Below are positions 1-10,284 of a DNA stretch of 64,000 nucleotides, one piece after another. The notes under the pieces were generated by a model. That model did no database searches, had not been told where the DNA came from, and saw only the letters and a list, made by a program, of their open reading frames with translations. This DNA is from Streptomyces sp. JJ36 (GTDB lineage Bacteria > Actinomycetota > Actinomycetes > Streptomycetales > Streptomycetaceae). The DNA lies in assembly GCF_021696945.1 (NCBI RefSeq), contig NZ_JACYHE010000008.1, positions 1 to 64,000 of the forward strand, given 5' to 3'. Both the position numbers and the translations under genes were made by a program. Position 1 is the first letter of the stretch; each line of letters starts with the position of its first letter.

Positions 1-2
1 TG

Positions 3-746
3 CCCGCGCCGCTCCGGGCACCCCGGGCGGGGCACGGGCCGGGCGCACCCGGGGCGGAGCCCGCCGGGACCGCGGAGCCGGGGGACGGCGCCGGGCGGGG
101 CGGCGGACGTCCTCCCGGCGGGCCGTACGGGCTGGGCGGGCCGGGCGGCGACGAAGGAGAGCCCTGCACGGAATCCGAGCGGGCGGCCAAGGTCCGCGCG
201 GAGATCGGGGCGGTCGACCGGCCGCTGCTGCTCGCCGTCGCCCCCCTCGACCGGCACCAGGGTCTGCGGACGGCGCTCACCGCGGCCCGCGCCTGGCGCA
301 GCCTGGAGCCCCCGCCGCTGCTCGCGGTCGCGGGTGAGGGGCCCGCGCGCCCCGCGCTCCAGGCCCGGGTGGACGTGGAGGAGCTGCCCGTACGGCTGCT
401 GGGCCGCCGGGACGACGCCCTGGAGCTGCTGGAGGTGGCCGACCTCGCCGTGGTCACCGGCCGCTGGCCGGGGCCCTCCCCGCTCGCGCAGGCGGCGCTG
501 GCGAGCGGGGTGCCGCTGGTGGCCACCCCGGGGGACGGCCTCGCGGACCTGGTCGGCGGCGCCGCCGACCTGGTGCCCTACGGGGACGCCGAGGCGCTGG
601 CCGCGGCGGTCTGCGGACTGCTGGCGGACCCGGAGCGCCACGCGGCGCTCGCCGCCGCCGGGCGTGCCCAGGCCGCGATGCTCCCCACCGAGGAGGACAC
701 GGTCGCCCATGTGCTCCGGGTCTACGACGAGTTGCTGTCCCGCTGA
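3..746 (+). CDS. Glycosyltransferase, C-terminal part (5' end outside the window)
   Basis: The reading frame is open from the left edge to a TGA at 744-746, so only the last 247 or so codons are present. After a Pro/Gly-rich stretch (up to about base 150) the sequence reads as the C-terminal Rossmann half of a GT4-like glycosyltransferase: a strand ending LLLAVAPLDRHQGL, then LLAVAGEGP, then VRLLGRRDDALELLEVADLAVV, and a late segment with GVPLVATPGDGLADLV where the nucleotide-sugar site normally lies. Family membership is inferred from this pattern; donor and acceptor cannot be told. The low-complexity insert just before the C-terminal half is unusual for the family. An apparent GTG start at 369 lies inside the domain and is not the real start. 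Confidence 0.75.
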   Translation, partial: PAPLRAPRAGHGPGAPGAEPAGTAEPGDGAGRGGGRPPGGPYGLGGPGGDEGEPCTESERAAKVRAEIGAVDRPLLLAVAPLDRHQGLRTALTAARAWRSLEPPPLLAVAGEGPARPALQARVDVEELPVRLLGRRDDALELLEVADLAVVTGRWPGPSPLAQAALASGVPLVATPGDGLADLVGGAADLVPYGDAEALAAAVCGLLADPERHAALAAAGRAQAAMLPTEEDTVAHVLRVYDELLSR

Positions 747-919
747 CCGGCGCCGCCCCTCGGGGCCGCGCGGCGCCGGGCGGCTGCGCGGGCCGCCCGC
801 AGTGCCGGGCGAGCCGGTGGCTCCGGCCACGGTACGGACGGGCCCGCACGGCCCCGCTGGGGCGGCGCCCCCGGGCACCCCGGCGGGCCGGTCGCGACGG
901 TGCCGTGGCCCCCGGCGGT

Positions 920-1963
920 TCAGCTGGAGGCGCGGACCACGAGCTGGGCCGGGGTCACCACCGGGGCGGGCGCGGTGCCGTCCCCGGCGCCCCCGGCGCC
1001 GAGCCGCCGCATCAGCAGCGCCGCCATCATGCGGCCCATGCCCTCCACGTCCTGCCGCACCGTGGTCAGCGGCGGGTCCGACCAGCCCGCCGGCTCCAGG
1101 TCGTCGTAGCCGACCACCGCCACGTCCTCCGGCACCCGCCGCCCGTACGCCCGCAGCGCCCGCAGCGCGCCCGAGGCCATCAGGTCGGAGCCGGCGAAGA
1201 CGGCGTCCAGCCGCGGCGCGCGCTCCAGCAGTTCGGTCATCGCGCGCTCGCCGCCGTCCGCGGTGAAGTCGCCGCGCGCGACCAGGGCGGGGTCGGGCTC
1301 GGTGCGGCCGAGGGCGTCGCAGTAGCCGTGCAGGCGGTCCAGCGCGGACGTCTGGTCCAGCGGCCCGGTGATGACGGCGACCTCGCGGCAGCCGCGGTCC
1401 AGCAGGTGTTCGACGGCCTGCCGGGCGCCGCCGCGGTTGTCGGTGTCGACGTAGAGGAGCCCGGGGTCCCGGTCGGCGCCGGGCCAGCCGGGGCGGCCGC
1501 CGAAGACGGTCGGCAGCCCGGACTCGGCGGCCATCGACGGCAGCGGGTCCTCGGTGTGCAGGGAGAACATCAGGGCGCCGTCGACGTGGCCGCCGGAGAG
1601 GTAGCGGCCGATGCGGTCGTAGTCGCGGCGCTGTTCGAGCAGCAGGAGCAGCAGTTGGATGTCGTGCTCCGAGAGTTCGCGGCTGATGCCGCGGAGCTGC
1701 TGGGCGAAGAACGGGTCGGAGAAGACCCGGGTCTCCGGCTCGGCGATGACCACGGCCACCGCGCCGGTGCGCCGGGTCACAAGGCTCCGGGCGGCGCTGT
1801 TCGGCACGTAGCCGAGCGCCTCCACGGAACGCTGGACCTTCTCGCGGACCTCCGCCCGTACCCCCGGACCGCCGTTGACCACCCGTGACACGGTCGCGCG
1901 GGAGACGCCGGCGTGCGCGGCGACGGCTTCGAGGGTGGGGCGGGAACCGTGGGCACCGTGCAC
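920..1963 (-). CDS. LacI-family transcriptional repressor
   Basis: A 347-aa LacI/GalR regulator. Residues about 9-30 form the helix-turn-helix (TLEAVAAHAGVSRATVSRVV), followed by the hinge helix around YVPNSAARSL and a periplasmic-binding-protein-like effector domain (GYDDLEPAGWSDPPLTTVRQD near the C-terminus). The GTG at 1963 is chosen because AAAGGAG lies 6 bases upstream and it puts the HTH at the usual distance from the N-terminus; an upstream extension is only an open frame. The gene is divergent from a secreted beta-1,3-glucanase, and the 112-bp spacer holds a perfect 16-bp palindrome of LacI-operator type. It most likely represses that glucanase, and perhaps itself, in response to a beta-glucan oligosaccharide. 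The effector is inferred from context only. Confidence 0.9.
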   Translation of the reverse strand: MHGAHGSRPTLEAVAAHAGVSRATVSRVVNGGPGVRAEVREKVQRSVEALGYVPNSAARSLVTRRTGAVAVVIAEPETRVFSDPFFAQQLRGISRELSEHDIQLLLLLLEQRRDYDRIGRYLSGGHVDGALMFSLHTEDPLPSMAAESGLPTVFGGRPGWPGADRDPGLLYVDTDNRGGARQAVEHLLDRGCREVAVITGPLDQTSALDRLHGYCDALGRTEPDPALVARGDFTADGGERAMTELLERAPRLDAVFAGSDLMASGALRALRAYGRRVPEDVAVVGYDDLEPAGWSDPPLTTVRQDVEGMGRMMAALLMRRLGAGGAGDGTAPAPVVTPAQLVVRASS

Positions 1964-1991
1964 TTCGCACTCCTTTTCCTGTCGGGAGCCC

Positions 1992-2020
1992 TTGACGCTA
2001 CTCCTGTCACGCGGCACTGT
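1992..2020 (+). promoter_or_regulatory. Candidate promoter of the GH64 gene
   Basis: TTGACG at 1992-1997 is a good -35. With 17 bases of spacing the -10 would be CACTGT (2015-2020), a weak match. The predicted start point falls just before the palindrome at 2034-2049, the geometry expected for repression. Confidence 0.4.
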
Positions 2021-2033
2021 GCAGGACCGTGAA

Positions 2034-2049
2034 GTGAGAGCGCTCTCAC
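2034..2049. promoter_or_regulatory. LacI-type operator palindrome
   Basis: GTGAGAGCGCTCTCAC is a perfect 16-bp inverted repeat with the central CG typical of LacI-family operators, and it resembles the CebR box of streptomycetes (TGGGAGCGCTCCCA). It sits between the divergent lacI-type gene and the GH64 gene, 27 bases before the GH64 start codon. The assignment to the adjacent regulator is inference. Confidence 0.8.
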
Positions 2050-2075
2050 AACCCCCCACTGAAGGAGCGCATGTC

Positions 2076-3281
2076 ATGAGCATGAGAAAGCTTCCGGGTG
2101 CCCACCGTGCACGGCTCTCCCGCCGCACCTTCCTCGGCGGCCTGACCCTGACGGCCGCCTCGGCCGGTACCGGCCTGGCGCTCACGAGCGGCAGCGCGGG
2201 CGGGGCCGAGTCCGGGTCCGCGGCCGCCGGGCTGCCGCTGAAGATCGTCAACAATACCGGCCAGTACGGCAACTCCTCGATACGGATCTACATCGTCGGC
2301 AACGACGGCACCCGCCAGGTCCGCGTCACCCCGGACGGGCAGCTCCGTCCGGTCGCCCTCGCCGACAACGGCCCGGACGGCTACACCGACTACGCCATCC
2401 CGCTGGCGGGCAGCGGCACCACCACCCTCAACCTCCCGCACCTGTCCGGCCGCATCTACGTCGCGCTGGGCGGAGAGCTGAAGTTCAAGGCGGTCGAGGA
2501 CGGCAACGGCAACGCCGCGCTGGCCTACCCGGCCGGCTGGGTCGAGTCCGACCCCAACTACCCGGTGCTGCACGACTGCGCCGAGTTCACGCACAACGCC
2601 GACGGCATGTTCTGCAACACCACGATGGTGGACATGTTCAGCGTGCCGCTCGCCATCCGCCTCACCGGCGCCGCGGACCAGACCACCGGCACGCTGAAGG
2701 ACGGCGCGCGGGACCGCGTCTTCGCGGACGTGGGCGCGGTGAGCGAGTTCGCCCCCCTGGTGGTCGGCGACCGCCGCGTCATCGCTCCCGGCCACGGGCT
2801 GGACGCCGGGCTCTTCCCGGCCGACTACCTCGACCCGTACATCGACCGGGTCTGGAGCACCTACGCCGGCCGGGACCTGCATGTGACCACCAACGCCGGC
2901 ACGTTCACCGGCCGGGTGCGCGGCGACCGTCTCACCTTCACCGGCCCGGGCGAGGTCTCCTTCGCCCGCCCGTCCACCCGGGACGTCCTCTTCTGCCACG
3001 GTGCCCTCGCCGCGCCCAACGACCCGATCACCGGCCCGGTCGCGGCGGTGCTCGGCGCGGCCTTCAACCGCACCACCCTGGCCGCGATCGACCGGCAGCC
3101 CACCGACGACCCGGCGGCCTTCTACCAGGGCGAGCCGACCCACCACTACAGCAAGGCGCTGCACGCCGCCACGGTGGACGGGAAGGCGTACGGCTTCGCC
3201 TTCGACGACGTGGCCGGGTTCGCGTCCTACATCCAGGACCACGCACCGCGCGAGCTGACGCTCACCCTCACGCCGTTCTGA
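2076..3281 (+). CDS. Secreted GH64 beta-1,3-glucanase (Tat substrate)
   Basis: A 401-aa exported protein. The N-terminus has a twin-arginine signal (SRRTFLGG, residues 15-22) and a hydrophobic stretch, with cleavage expected near residue 45-52. The rest matches glycoside hydrolase family 64, thaumatin-like laminaripentaose-producing enzymes that cut beta-1,3-glucan (fungal wall, laminarin). The two conserved acidic residues fit E170 in HDCAEFTHN and D186 in NTTMVDMFSVP. ATG 2076 is preceded by GAAGGAG with 8 bases of spacing; the open frame upstream of it is not supported. There is no obvious carbohydrate-binding module. A strong hairpin follows at 3290-3316. Probably repressed by the divergent LacI-type regulator through the palindrome in its leader. 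Confidence 0.9.
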   Translation: MSMRKLPGAHRARLSRRTFLGGLTLTAASAGTGLALTSGSAGGAESGSAAAGLPLKIVNNTGQYGNSSIRIYIVGNDGTRQVRVTPDGQLRPVALADNGPDGYTDYAIPLAGSGTTTLNLPHLSGRIYVALGGELKFKAVEDGNGNAALAYPAGWVESDPNYPVLHDCAEFTHNADGMFCNTTMVDMFSVPLAIRLTGAADQTTGTLKDGARDRVFADVGAVSEFAPLVVGDRRVIAPGHGLDAGLFPADYLDPYIDRVWSTYAGRDLHVTTNAGTFTGRVRGDRLTFTGPGEVSFARPSTRDVLFCHGALAAPNDPITGPVAAVLGAAFNRTTLAAIDRQPTDDPAAFYQGEPTHHYSKALHAATVDGKAYGFAFDDVAGFASYIQDHAPRELTLTLTPF

Positions 3282-3289
3282 CCCTGCGC

Positions 3290-3316
3290 GGGCCCGGCCG
3301 CCCGCCGGCCGGGCCC
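3290..3316. terminator. Hairpin between the convergent GH64 and GH15 genes
   Basis: Perfect 11-bp arms (GGGCCCGGCCG / CGGCCGGGCCC) with a 5-base loop, between two convergent stop codons. No U-tract, as is usual in streptomycetes; it can serve both strands. Confidence 0.65.
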
Positions 3317-3334
3317 CGGCGCGTACGGGCGCGT

Positions 3335-5146
3335 TCAGCCCCCGTACGCGCCGGACGCCGTCAGCCGCAGCGCGGTGTCGATCAGCGGCACATGGCTGAA
3401 CGCCTGCGGGAAGTTGCCGACCTGCCGCTGCAGCCGCGGGTCCCACTCCTCGGCGAGCAGCCCGAGGTCGTTCCGCAGCGCCAGCAGCTTCTCGAACAGC
3501 CGCCGGGCCTCCTCGACCCGGCCGATCATCGCCAGGTCGTCCGCCAGCCAGAAGGAACAGGCGAGGAACGCGCCCTCGTCGCCCTCCAGGCCGTCGACGT
3601 TCTCGTCGGCCCGGGTCGCCGAGGTGGGGTAGCGCAGCACGAAGCCGTCCTCGGTGGACAGCTCCCGCTGGATGGCCTCCACGGTGCCGATGACCCGCTT
3701 GTCGTCCGGCGGCAGGAAGCCCATCTGCGGGATCAGCAGCAGCGACGCGTCCAGTTCACGGGAGCCGTAGTACTGCGTGAAGGTGTTGCGCTCCTTGTCG
3801 TAGCCCCGCTCGCAGACGGTCCGGTGGATCTCGTCACGCAGCCGCTGCCAGCGCTCCAGCGGCCCGTCCACCTCCCCGGACTCGATGAGCTTCACCGTGC
3901 GGTCCACGGCCACCCAGGCCATCACCTTGGAGTGCACGAAGTGACGGCGCGGCCCGCGCACCTCCCAGATGCCCTCGTCCGGCTCGTCCCAGTGCCTCTC
4001 GAGATAGCTGATGAGCTTGATCTGCAGCAGCGAGGCGTAGTCGTTCCGCGCCAGGCCGGTCATGTGACCCAGGTGCAGCGCCTCGGTGACCTCGCCGTAG
4101 ACGTCGAGCTGGAGCTGGCCCGCGGCGCCGTTGCCGATGCGGACCGGCGTGGAGCCCTCGTACCCCGGCAGCCAGGTCAGCTCGCGCTCGCCGAGGTCGC
4201 GCTCCCCGGCGATGCCGTACATGATCTGCAGATGCTCGGGATCGCCCGCGACCGCCCGCAGCAGCCACTCCCGCCAGGCCCGCGCCTCCTCGTGGTAGCC
4301 GGTGCGCAGCAGCGAGGAGAGGGTGATCGCGGCGTCACGCAGCCAGGTGAAGCGGTAGTCCCAGTTCCGGCTGCCGCCGATGTCCTCGGGCAGCGAGGTG
4401 GTCGGGGCGGCGACGATGCCGCCCGTCGGCTCGTAGGTGAGGGCCTTGAGCGTGATCAGCGACCGGACGACCGCCTCCCGGTAGGGGCCGTGGTACGTGC
4501 AGTGGCCCACCCAGTCCTGCCAGAAGTCCTCCGTCGCGGCCAGCGCGGCCTCCGGCTCGGGCAGCGGCGGGGCCTCACGGTGCGAGGACTGCCAGCTGAT
4601 GGCGAGCGCCACCCGGTCGCCCGGCGCCACGGTGAAGTCGGAGAAGGTGGTGAGGTCCTTGCCGTAGGTCTCCACCTCGCTGTCCAGCCAGACCGAGTCC
4701 GGCCCGGCGACCGCCACCGTGCGGCCGTCCACCTTGTGCACCCACGGGACCACCCAGCCGTAGGAGAAGCGCATCCGCAGCGCGGAGCGCATCGGCACCC
4801 GGCCGCTGACGCCCTCCACGATCCGCACGAGCTGCGGCGCGTCCGTGCCCCGCGGCGGCATGAAGTCGATCACCCGCACGGTGCCGCGGGAGGTGTCCCA
4901 CTCCGACTCCAGGATCAGCGACTCGTCGCGGTAGCGGCGCCGGGTGGCCGGAGGCGGCTCCTCGTCACTGCCGTGCGCGGGTCCCACCCGCCAGAAGCCG
5001 TGCTCCTCGGTGCCCAGCATCCCGGCGAAGACGGCATGCGAGTCGAACCGGGGCAGGCAGAGCCAGTCCGCCGTGCCGTCCCGGCAGACGAGGGCGGCCG
5101 TCTGCATGTCCCCGATCAGTGCGTAGTCCTCGATGCGCCCAGCCAC
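3335..5146 (-). CDS. GH15 family glucoamylase/trehalase-type hydrolase
   Basis: A 603-aa intracellular (no signal peptide) glycoside hydrolase family 15 protein. The start reads GRIEDYALIGDMQTAALV followed by ADWLCLPRFDS, the usual N-terminal domain signature of actinobacterial GH15 enzymes. The (alpha/alpha)6 barrel carries GGSRNWDYRFTWLRDA around residue 255 and the C-terminal AEEWDPRLQRQVGNFPQAFSH, which holds the second catalytic Glu. Characterised mycobacterial relatives are phosphate-dependent trehalases; other members act on malto-oligosaccharides, so trehalase is the likeliest but unproven activity. GTG 5146 is preferred over GTG 5152 because GGAG lies 5 bases before the former and overlaps the latter. 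It is divergent from pyrG and convergent with GH64, with no visible link to either. Confidence 0.85.
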   Translation of the reverse strand: MAGRIEDYALIGDMQTAALVCRDGTADWLCLPRFDSHAVFAGMLGTEEHGFWRVGPAHGSDEEPPPATRRRYRDESLILESEWDTSRGTVRVIDFMPPRGTDAPQLVRIVEGVSGRVPMRSALRMRFSYGWVVPWVHKVDGRTVAVAGPDSVWLDSEVETYGKDLTTFSDFTVAPGDRVALAISWQSSHREAPPLPEPEAALAATEDFWQDWVGHCTYHGPYREAVVRSLITLKALTYEPTGGIVAAPTTSLPEDIGGSRNWDYRFTWLRDAAITLSSLLRTGYHEEARAWREWLLRAVAGDPEHLQIMYGIAGERDLGERELTWLPGYEGSTPVRIGNGAAGQLQLDVYGEVTEALHLGHMTGLARNDYASLLQIKLISYLERHWDEPDEGIWEVRGPRRHFVHSKVMAWVAVDRTVKLIESGEVDGPLERWQRLRDEIHRTVCERGYDKERNTFTQYYGSRELDASLLLIPQMGFLPPDDKRVIGTVEAIQRELSTEDGFVLRYPTSATRADENVDGLEGDEGAFLACSFWLADDLAMIGRVEEARRLFEKLLALRNDLGLLAEEWDPRLQRQVGNFPQAFSHVPLIDTALRLTASGAYGG

Positions 5147-5339
5147 GTGCACTCCAGTCCGACTGTGGATACGCCCCCGTGGGACGCGCGATCTTCCGTC
5201 CTGCCCATGCGAGTGTCCGAGCAGGATACGACGCGGTACAAGGTCCAGGGTGGCCCTTCCGGCGGACCGGCCTCGTCACCCGCCCGGCCCCTGCGTCCGC
5301 GCCGCCCCGTCGCCCGGCACCGCCGCGACCGGTCACTGA

Positions 5340-5345
5340 TACCCT
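5340..5345 (+). promoter_or_regulatory. Candidate -10 box for pyrG, in the 340-bp GH15-pyrG spacer
   Basis: The spacer 5147-5486 separates two divergent genes and holds no coding sequence I can support. TACCCT at 5340-5345 (context CTGATACCCTGGTAGCCC) is the best -10 for pyrG. No clear -35 is seen, and I find no operator or attenuator. Confidence 0.35.
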
Positions 5346-5486
5346 GGTAGCCCGTGGACCGGTGGGCATGCGATCTCGAGTCCTCGACACGGCAGCCCCC
5401 CGACCGCAGCGACGGCTCCCCTCTGCGGCAGCGTACGGGGTGCCGGTGCGCACCCCACCACGCGACCACGGGAGCCCCTCTTGGCC

Positions 5487-7190
<1,704 letters not shown>

Positions 7191-7191
7191 C

Positions 7192-7845
7192 GTGGCGCAG
7201 CCGGAGCACGGGAGCGGCCCCCGCCTCGCCGACGCCCCCGAGGAGTGGGAGGTGCGCAGCACCGAGGTGCCCTTCCGCGGGAAGAAGACGAGCGTCCGCG
7301 CCGACGACGTGGTCATGCCCGACGGCGGCGTCGCCCGCCGTGACTACCAGGTCCATCCCGGCTCCGTCGCGGTCCTCGCCCTCGACGAGCAGGACCGGGT
7401 GCTGGTGCTCAGCCAGTACCGGCACCCGGTGCGGCAGAAGCTCTGGGAGATCCCGGCCGGGCTGCTCGACGTGCCCGGGGAGAACCCGCTGCGTGCGGCA
7501 CAGCGCGAGCTGTACGAGGAGGCGCACGTCAAGGCCGAGGACTGGCGCGTGCTGGCCGACGTGTACACCACCCCGGGCGGCTGCGACGAGGCCGTGCGGA
7601 TCTTCCTCGCCCGCCGGATCTCCCCGGCGGAGGGTGCACGCTTCGAGACCTTCGCCGAGGAGGCCGAGATGGAGCACGCCCGGGTACCGCTGCCGGACCT
7701 GGTACGGGCGGTGCTCGCCGGTGACCTGCACAACAACGCCCTCGTCGTCGGCACCCTCGCCCTCAGCGCCGCGCTCACCGGGGACGGCCCGGACGCGTTG
7801 CGCCCCGCGGACGCGCCCTGGCCCGCACGCCCCTTCGAGCCCTGA
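7192..7845 (+). CDS. Nudix hydrolase, ADP-ribose pyrophosphatase-like
   Basis: A 217-aa Nudix protein that starts 1 base after the pyrG stop; its ribosome site GGGAG lies inside the pyrG end. The Nudix box spans GLLDVPGENPLRAAQRELYEEA, with the metal-binding REXXEE core intact. The spacing between the first Gly and first Glu is one residue longer than the textbook box, as I recall for actinobacterial ADP-ribose pyrophosphatases (M. tuberculosis Rv1700 type), and Ala replaces the final Gly. The N-terminal half (TEVPFRGKKTSVRADDVVMPDGGVARRDYQVHPGSVAVLAL, quoted as two blocks around residue 25-60) is the usual strand-exchange region of this group. It probably hydrolyses ADP-ribose or ADP-sugars to AMP; the exact substrate is inferred. 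Confidence 0.85.
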   Translation: MAQPEHGSGPRLADAPEEWEVRSTEVPFRGKKTSVRADDVVMPDGGVARRDYQVHPGSVAVLALDEQDRVLVLSQYRHPVRQKLWEIPAGLLDVPGENPLRAAQRELYEEAHVKAEDWRVLADVYTTPGGCDEAVRIFLARRISPAEGARFETFAEEAEMEHARVPLPDLVRAVLAGDLHNNALVVGTLALSAALTGDGPDALRPADAPWPARPFEP

Positions 7846-8029
7846 GCCGGTCCGGTCCGGCCCGCACCGGGACCGGGCGGGCGCGATGATCCGATGAGGT
7901 GATCCTGCGCCGCTCCCGCAGCCCTGCGGGGCAGGGGCGGACGGGCGGGGTGAATTACGCTCGGTGCCACCCCGCCGGCGGCTCGGGCGGGTTCGTATGC
8001 ACAGGCGCACACGGACGGGAGCGTGGCCC

Positions 8030-10132
8030 GTGACGGATCAGGCGGTGCGGGGCGGCACGCAGGGCGCCGCGACCGCTGCGGACGGGTTCGTGGGGCGGGA
8101 GCGCGAGCTGCGGCTGCTGCGTACGGACATCGAGCGGGCCGGGCTGCACACCCTGGCCGGACGCCCCGCCCCGTACGGCCGGGTGCTGCTGGTCGCCGGC
8201 CGGCCCGGCTCCGGCCGTACCGCGCTCGCCGGCGAACTGGTCCGGCGGATCGCCGGCCGCTACCCCGACGGGGTGCTGCGGGCCCGGCTCAGCGGGCCCA
8301 CGGGCGTACCGGTCCCCGCCGAGCGCACCGCCCGCGAGCTGCTCGCCGCCCTGCGTACCCCGGCCCCGCCCGCCGGAGCGGACGAGGACGAGGTGACCGG
8401 GGCACTCCGGGACGCCCTCGCGGGCCGCCGGGTGCTGCTCCTGCTGGACGACGTCGCCGACTCCGGGCAACTCCTCGACCTGCTCCCGGACAACCGGCAC
8501 TGCCTGGTCGTGGCCGTCGCCCGGGGCCCGCTCACCGGGGTGAGCGACGTACGCCCCTGCGTGCTGGGCGGCCTCGACCGCGGAGCCGCCGTCGAACTGC
8601 TGCGCCGCCGCTCCGGCGCCGCGCCCCGGATCACCGTCGACCCCCGCCGTGCCGAGGCCCTGGCCGAGGCCTGCGGCGACCTGCCGGCCGCGCTGCTGCT
8701 GGTCGCCGGCTGGCTGGCGGCCCGGCCCAAGCTCTCCGTGTCCGACGCGACGGCGCGGCTGGAGGAGATCCCCGCCGGCGCCGACCCCCGCCGGCCGGAC
8801 GTGCTGCTGCGCGCCTTCCGGCTGGCGCACGGCGGGCTGCCGGGCCCGGCAGCCCGGCTGCTGCGGCTGCTCGCCGTGGCACCCGCCGGGTTCGCCGACG
8901 CGCAGATCGCCTCCGCGCTGGCCGGCTGCCCGGTACCGGACGCGGAGGGCGTGCTCGCCGGCCTCGCCGGTGCCGGTCTGCTGCACCCGGCGGCCCCGGG
9001 CGCCTACCGGGTGCCGGGGTGCCTCGCGCCGCTGCTGCGGGCGGAACTCCACGCCCGCGAGCGCCCGGCCGAGGTGATGCTCGCCCGGGCCCGGATGCTG
9101 GAGCGCACGGTGCGGCAGCTCGGCGCCTGCCGGGCGGCCGCCGACCCGGACGGTGCGGCTGCCGCCCGCCGGCTGGAGGCGTTCCCCCGGCACCTGCGCT
9201 TCCCCGGGCGGGCCGCCGCCCGCGCCTGGCTGGAGGAGCGGCTCCCCGCCCTGGCGGCGGCCGTCCGCCCGGCGGCCGACGAGGCCGGCGGCGAACTCGA
9301 CTCGCTGGCACGGCGGCTCGCCCTCGGGCTGGCCCGTGCCGGCGAGGCTCACCACGGCCGCGAGGCCGCCGCACCGGAGAGCTACCGGCTGCACGAGCTG
9401 GTCCTGGAGCTCGCCGAGCGCGGCGGCCGGCAGCGGGAGCGCGCGGCGGCGCTGCTCCGGCTGGCCGACCTGGACCTGCGCACCGGACGGCTGCGGCAGG
9501 CCGCGGGCCGCTACCGCGCGGCGCTCGACGCGGCACGGGACTGCGGCGACACACCGGCGGCCGTGCGGGCGCTGGAGTCGCTCGGCGACACCTACCGGGA
9601 GCTCGGGGACCAGGCACGGGCCGCCGACTGGTACGGGCGCGCGCTGGAGCACCACCACGCGGCCGGTGCCTGGCCGGAGGCGGCCCGCCTGCACGGCCGG
9701 CAGGGCGCCGCGCACGCCGGGGCGGGGCGCTGGGAGGAGGCGCTGCGGGCGTGGCGGGCGTCGGCCGCGCTGCACCGCAGGCTGCGGGACGCCCCCGGGT
9801 ACGCCCGGGCCCTGGGCGAGGCGGCACGGGCGCTGGAACGGGCCGGACGCGCTCCGGAGGCGCTGCGGACCGGCCGGGACGCGCTGGCCGCGGCGGCCCG
9901 TGCGCGGGACACCGGGCTGCAGCGGGAGCTGCGGCTGCTGCTGGCCGCCGCGAGCGAGGCGGCCGGCGACGCGGAGGGCGCCCGGGCGCACCGGGACGCG
10001 GCGGACCTGCTGTGCGCGGGAACCGGGAGCTCCGGGCCGGGTGGAGAGCCCGGACCGGCGGCGACCGATGGTGGCAGTGCTGTTACCGCAGGTGCGACCT
10101 GCGAAAGCAATAGCCATCAGAAGAAAAATTGA
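8030..10132 (+). CDS. STAND/NB-ARC-like ATPase with C-terminal TPR repeats
   Basis: A 700-aa cytoplasmic protein. Residues about 25-35 (FVGRERELRLL) open an AAA/STAND NTPase domain; the Walker A region (about 55-65) reads VAGRPGSGRTALAG, with Arg where the P-loop Lys is expected; Walker B (about 134-144) is RVLLLLDDVAD; and CGDLPAALLLVAGWLA matches the GLPLA-type motif of NB-ARC proteins. Residues about 450-660 are tetratricopeptide-like Ala/Leu/Arg-rich helical repeats with ALESLGDTYRELGDQARAADWY as the clearest unit. There is no DNA-binding domain, unlike AfsR/SARP regulators. GTG 8030 has GGGAG 8 bases upstream. Position between the Nudix gene and ald suggests the conserved ATP/GTP-binding protein of this locus. 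Function unknown; a signalling or scaffolding switch is only a guess. Confidence 0.75.
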   Translation: MTDQAVRGGTQGAATAADGFVGRERELRLLRTDIERAGLHTLAGRPAPYGRVLLVAGRPGSGRTALAGELVRRIAGRYPDGVLRARLSGPTGVPVPAERTARELLAALRTPAPPAGADEDEVTGALRDALAGRRVLLLLDDVADSGQLLDLLPDNRHCLVVAVARGPLTGVSDVRPCVLGGLDRGAAVELLRRRSGAAPRITVDPRRAEALAEACGDLPAALLLVAGWLAARPKLSVSDATARLEEIPAGADPRRPDVLLRAFRLAHGGLPGPAARLLRLLAVAPAGFADAQIASALAGCPVPDAEGVLAGLAGAGLLHPAAPGAYRVPGCLAPLLRAELHARERPAEVMLARARMLERTVRQLGACRAAADPDGAAAARRLEAFPRHLRFPGRAAARAWLEERLPALAAAVRPAADEAGGELDSLARRLALGLARAGEAHHGREAAAPESYRLHELVLELAERGGRQRERAAALLRLADLDLRTGRLRQAAGRYRAALDAARDCGDTPAAVRALESLGDTYRELGDQARAADWYGRALEHHHAAGAWPEAARLHGRQGAAHAGAGRWEEALRAWRASAALHRRLRDAPGYARALGEAARALERAGRAPEALRTGRDALAAAARARDTGLQRELRLLLAAASEAAGDAEGARAHRDAADLLCAGTGSSGPGGEPGPAATDGGSAVTAGATCESNSHQKKN

Positions 10133-10145
10133 CCCTTTGCAAGGC

Positions 10146-10173
10146 TAGACAGTGCAGCATCCTTCATTAGACT
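10146..10173 (+). promoter_or_regulatory. Candidate ald promoter in an AT-richer patch
   Basis: TAGACA (10146-10151), 16 bases, then TAGACT (10168-10173), the streptomycete consensus -10. It implies a leader of about 105 bases. The stretch 10095-10175 is visibly lower in GC than its surroundings, as promoters here are. Confidence 0.5.
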
Positions 10174-10284
10174 GGCTCCGCCGTGGCCATCCCGGCTGCT
10201 TCCGGCATTCCCGTCATGTGCGGAAAGCCGGCGGATGGGTAGGGCGTCCCCCAGCACTCTCATCAGGCAAGGACCGTGATCGCC

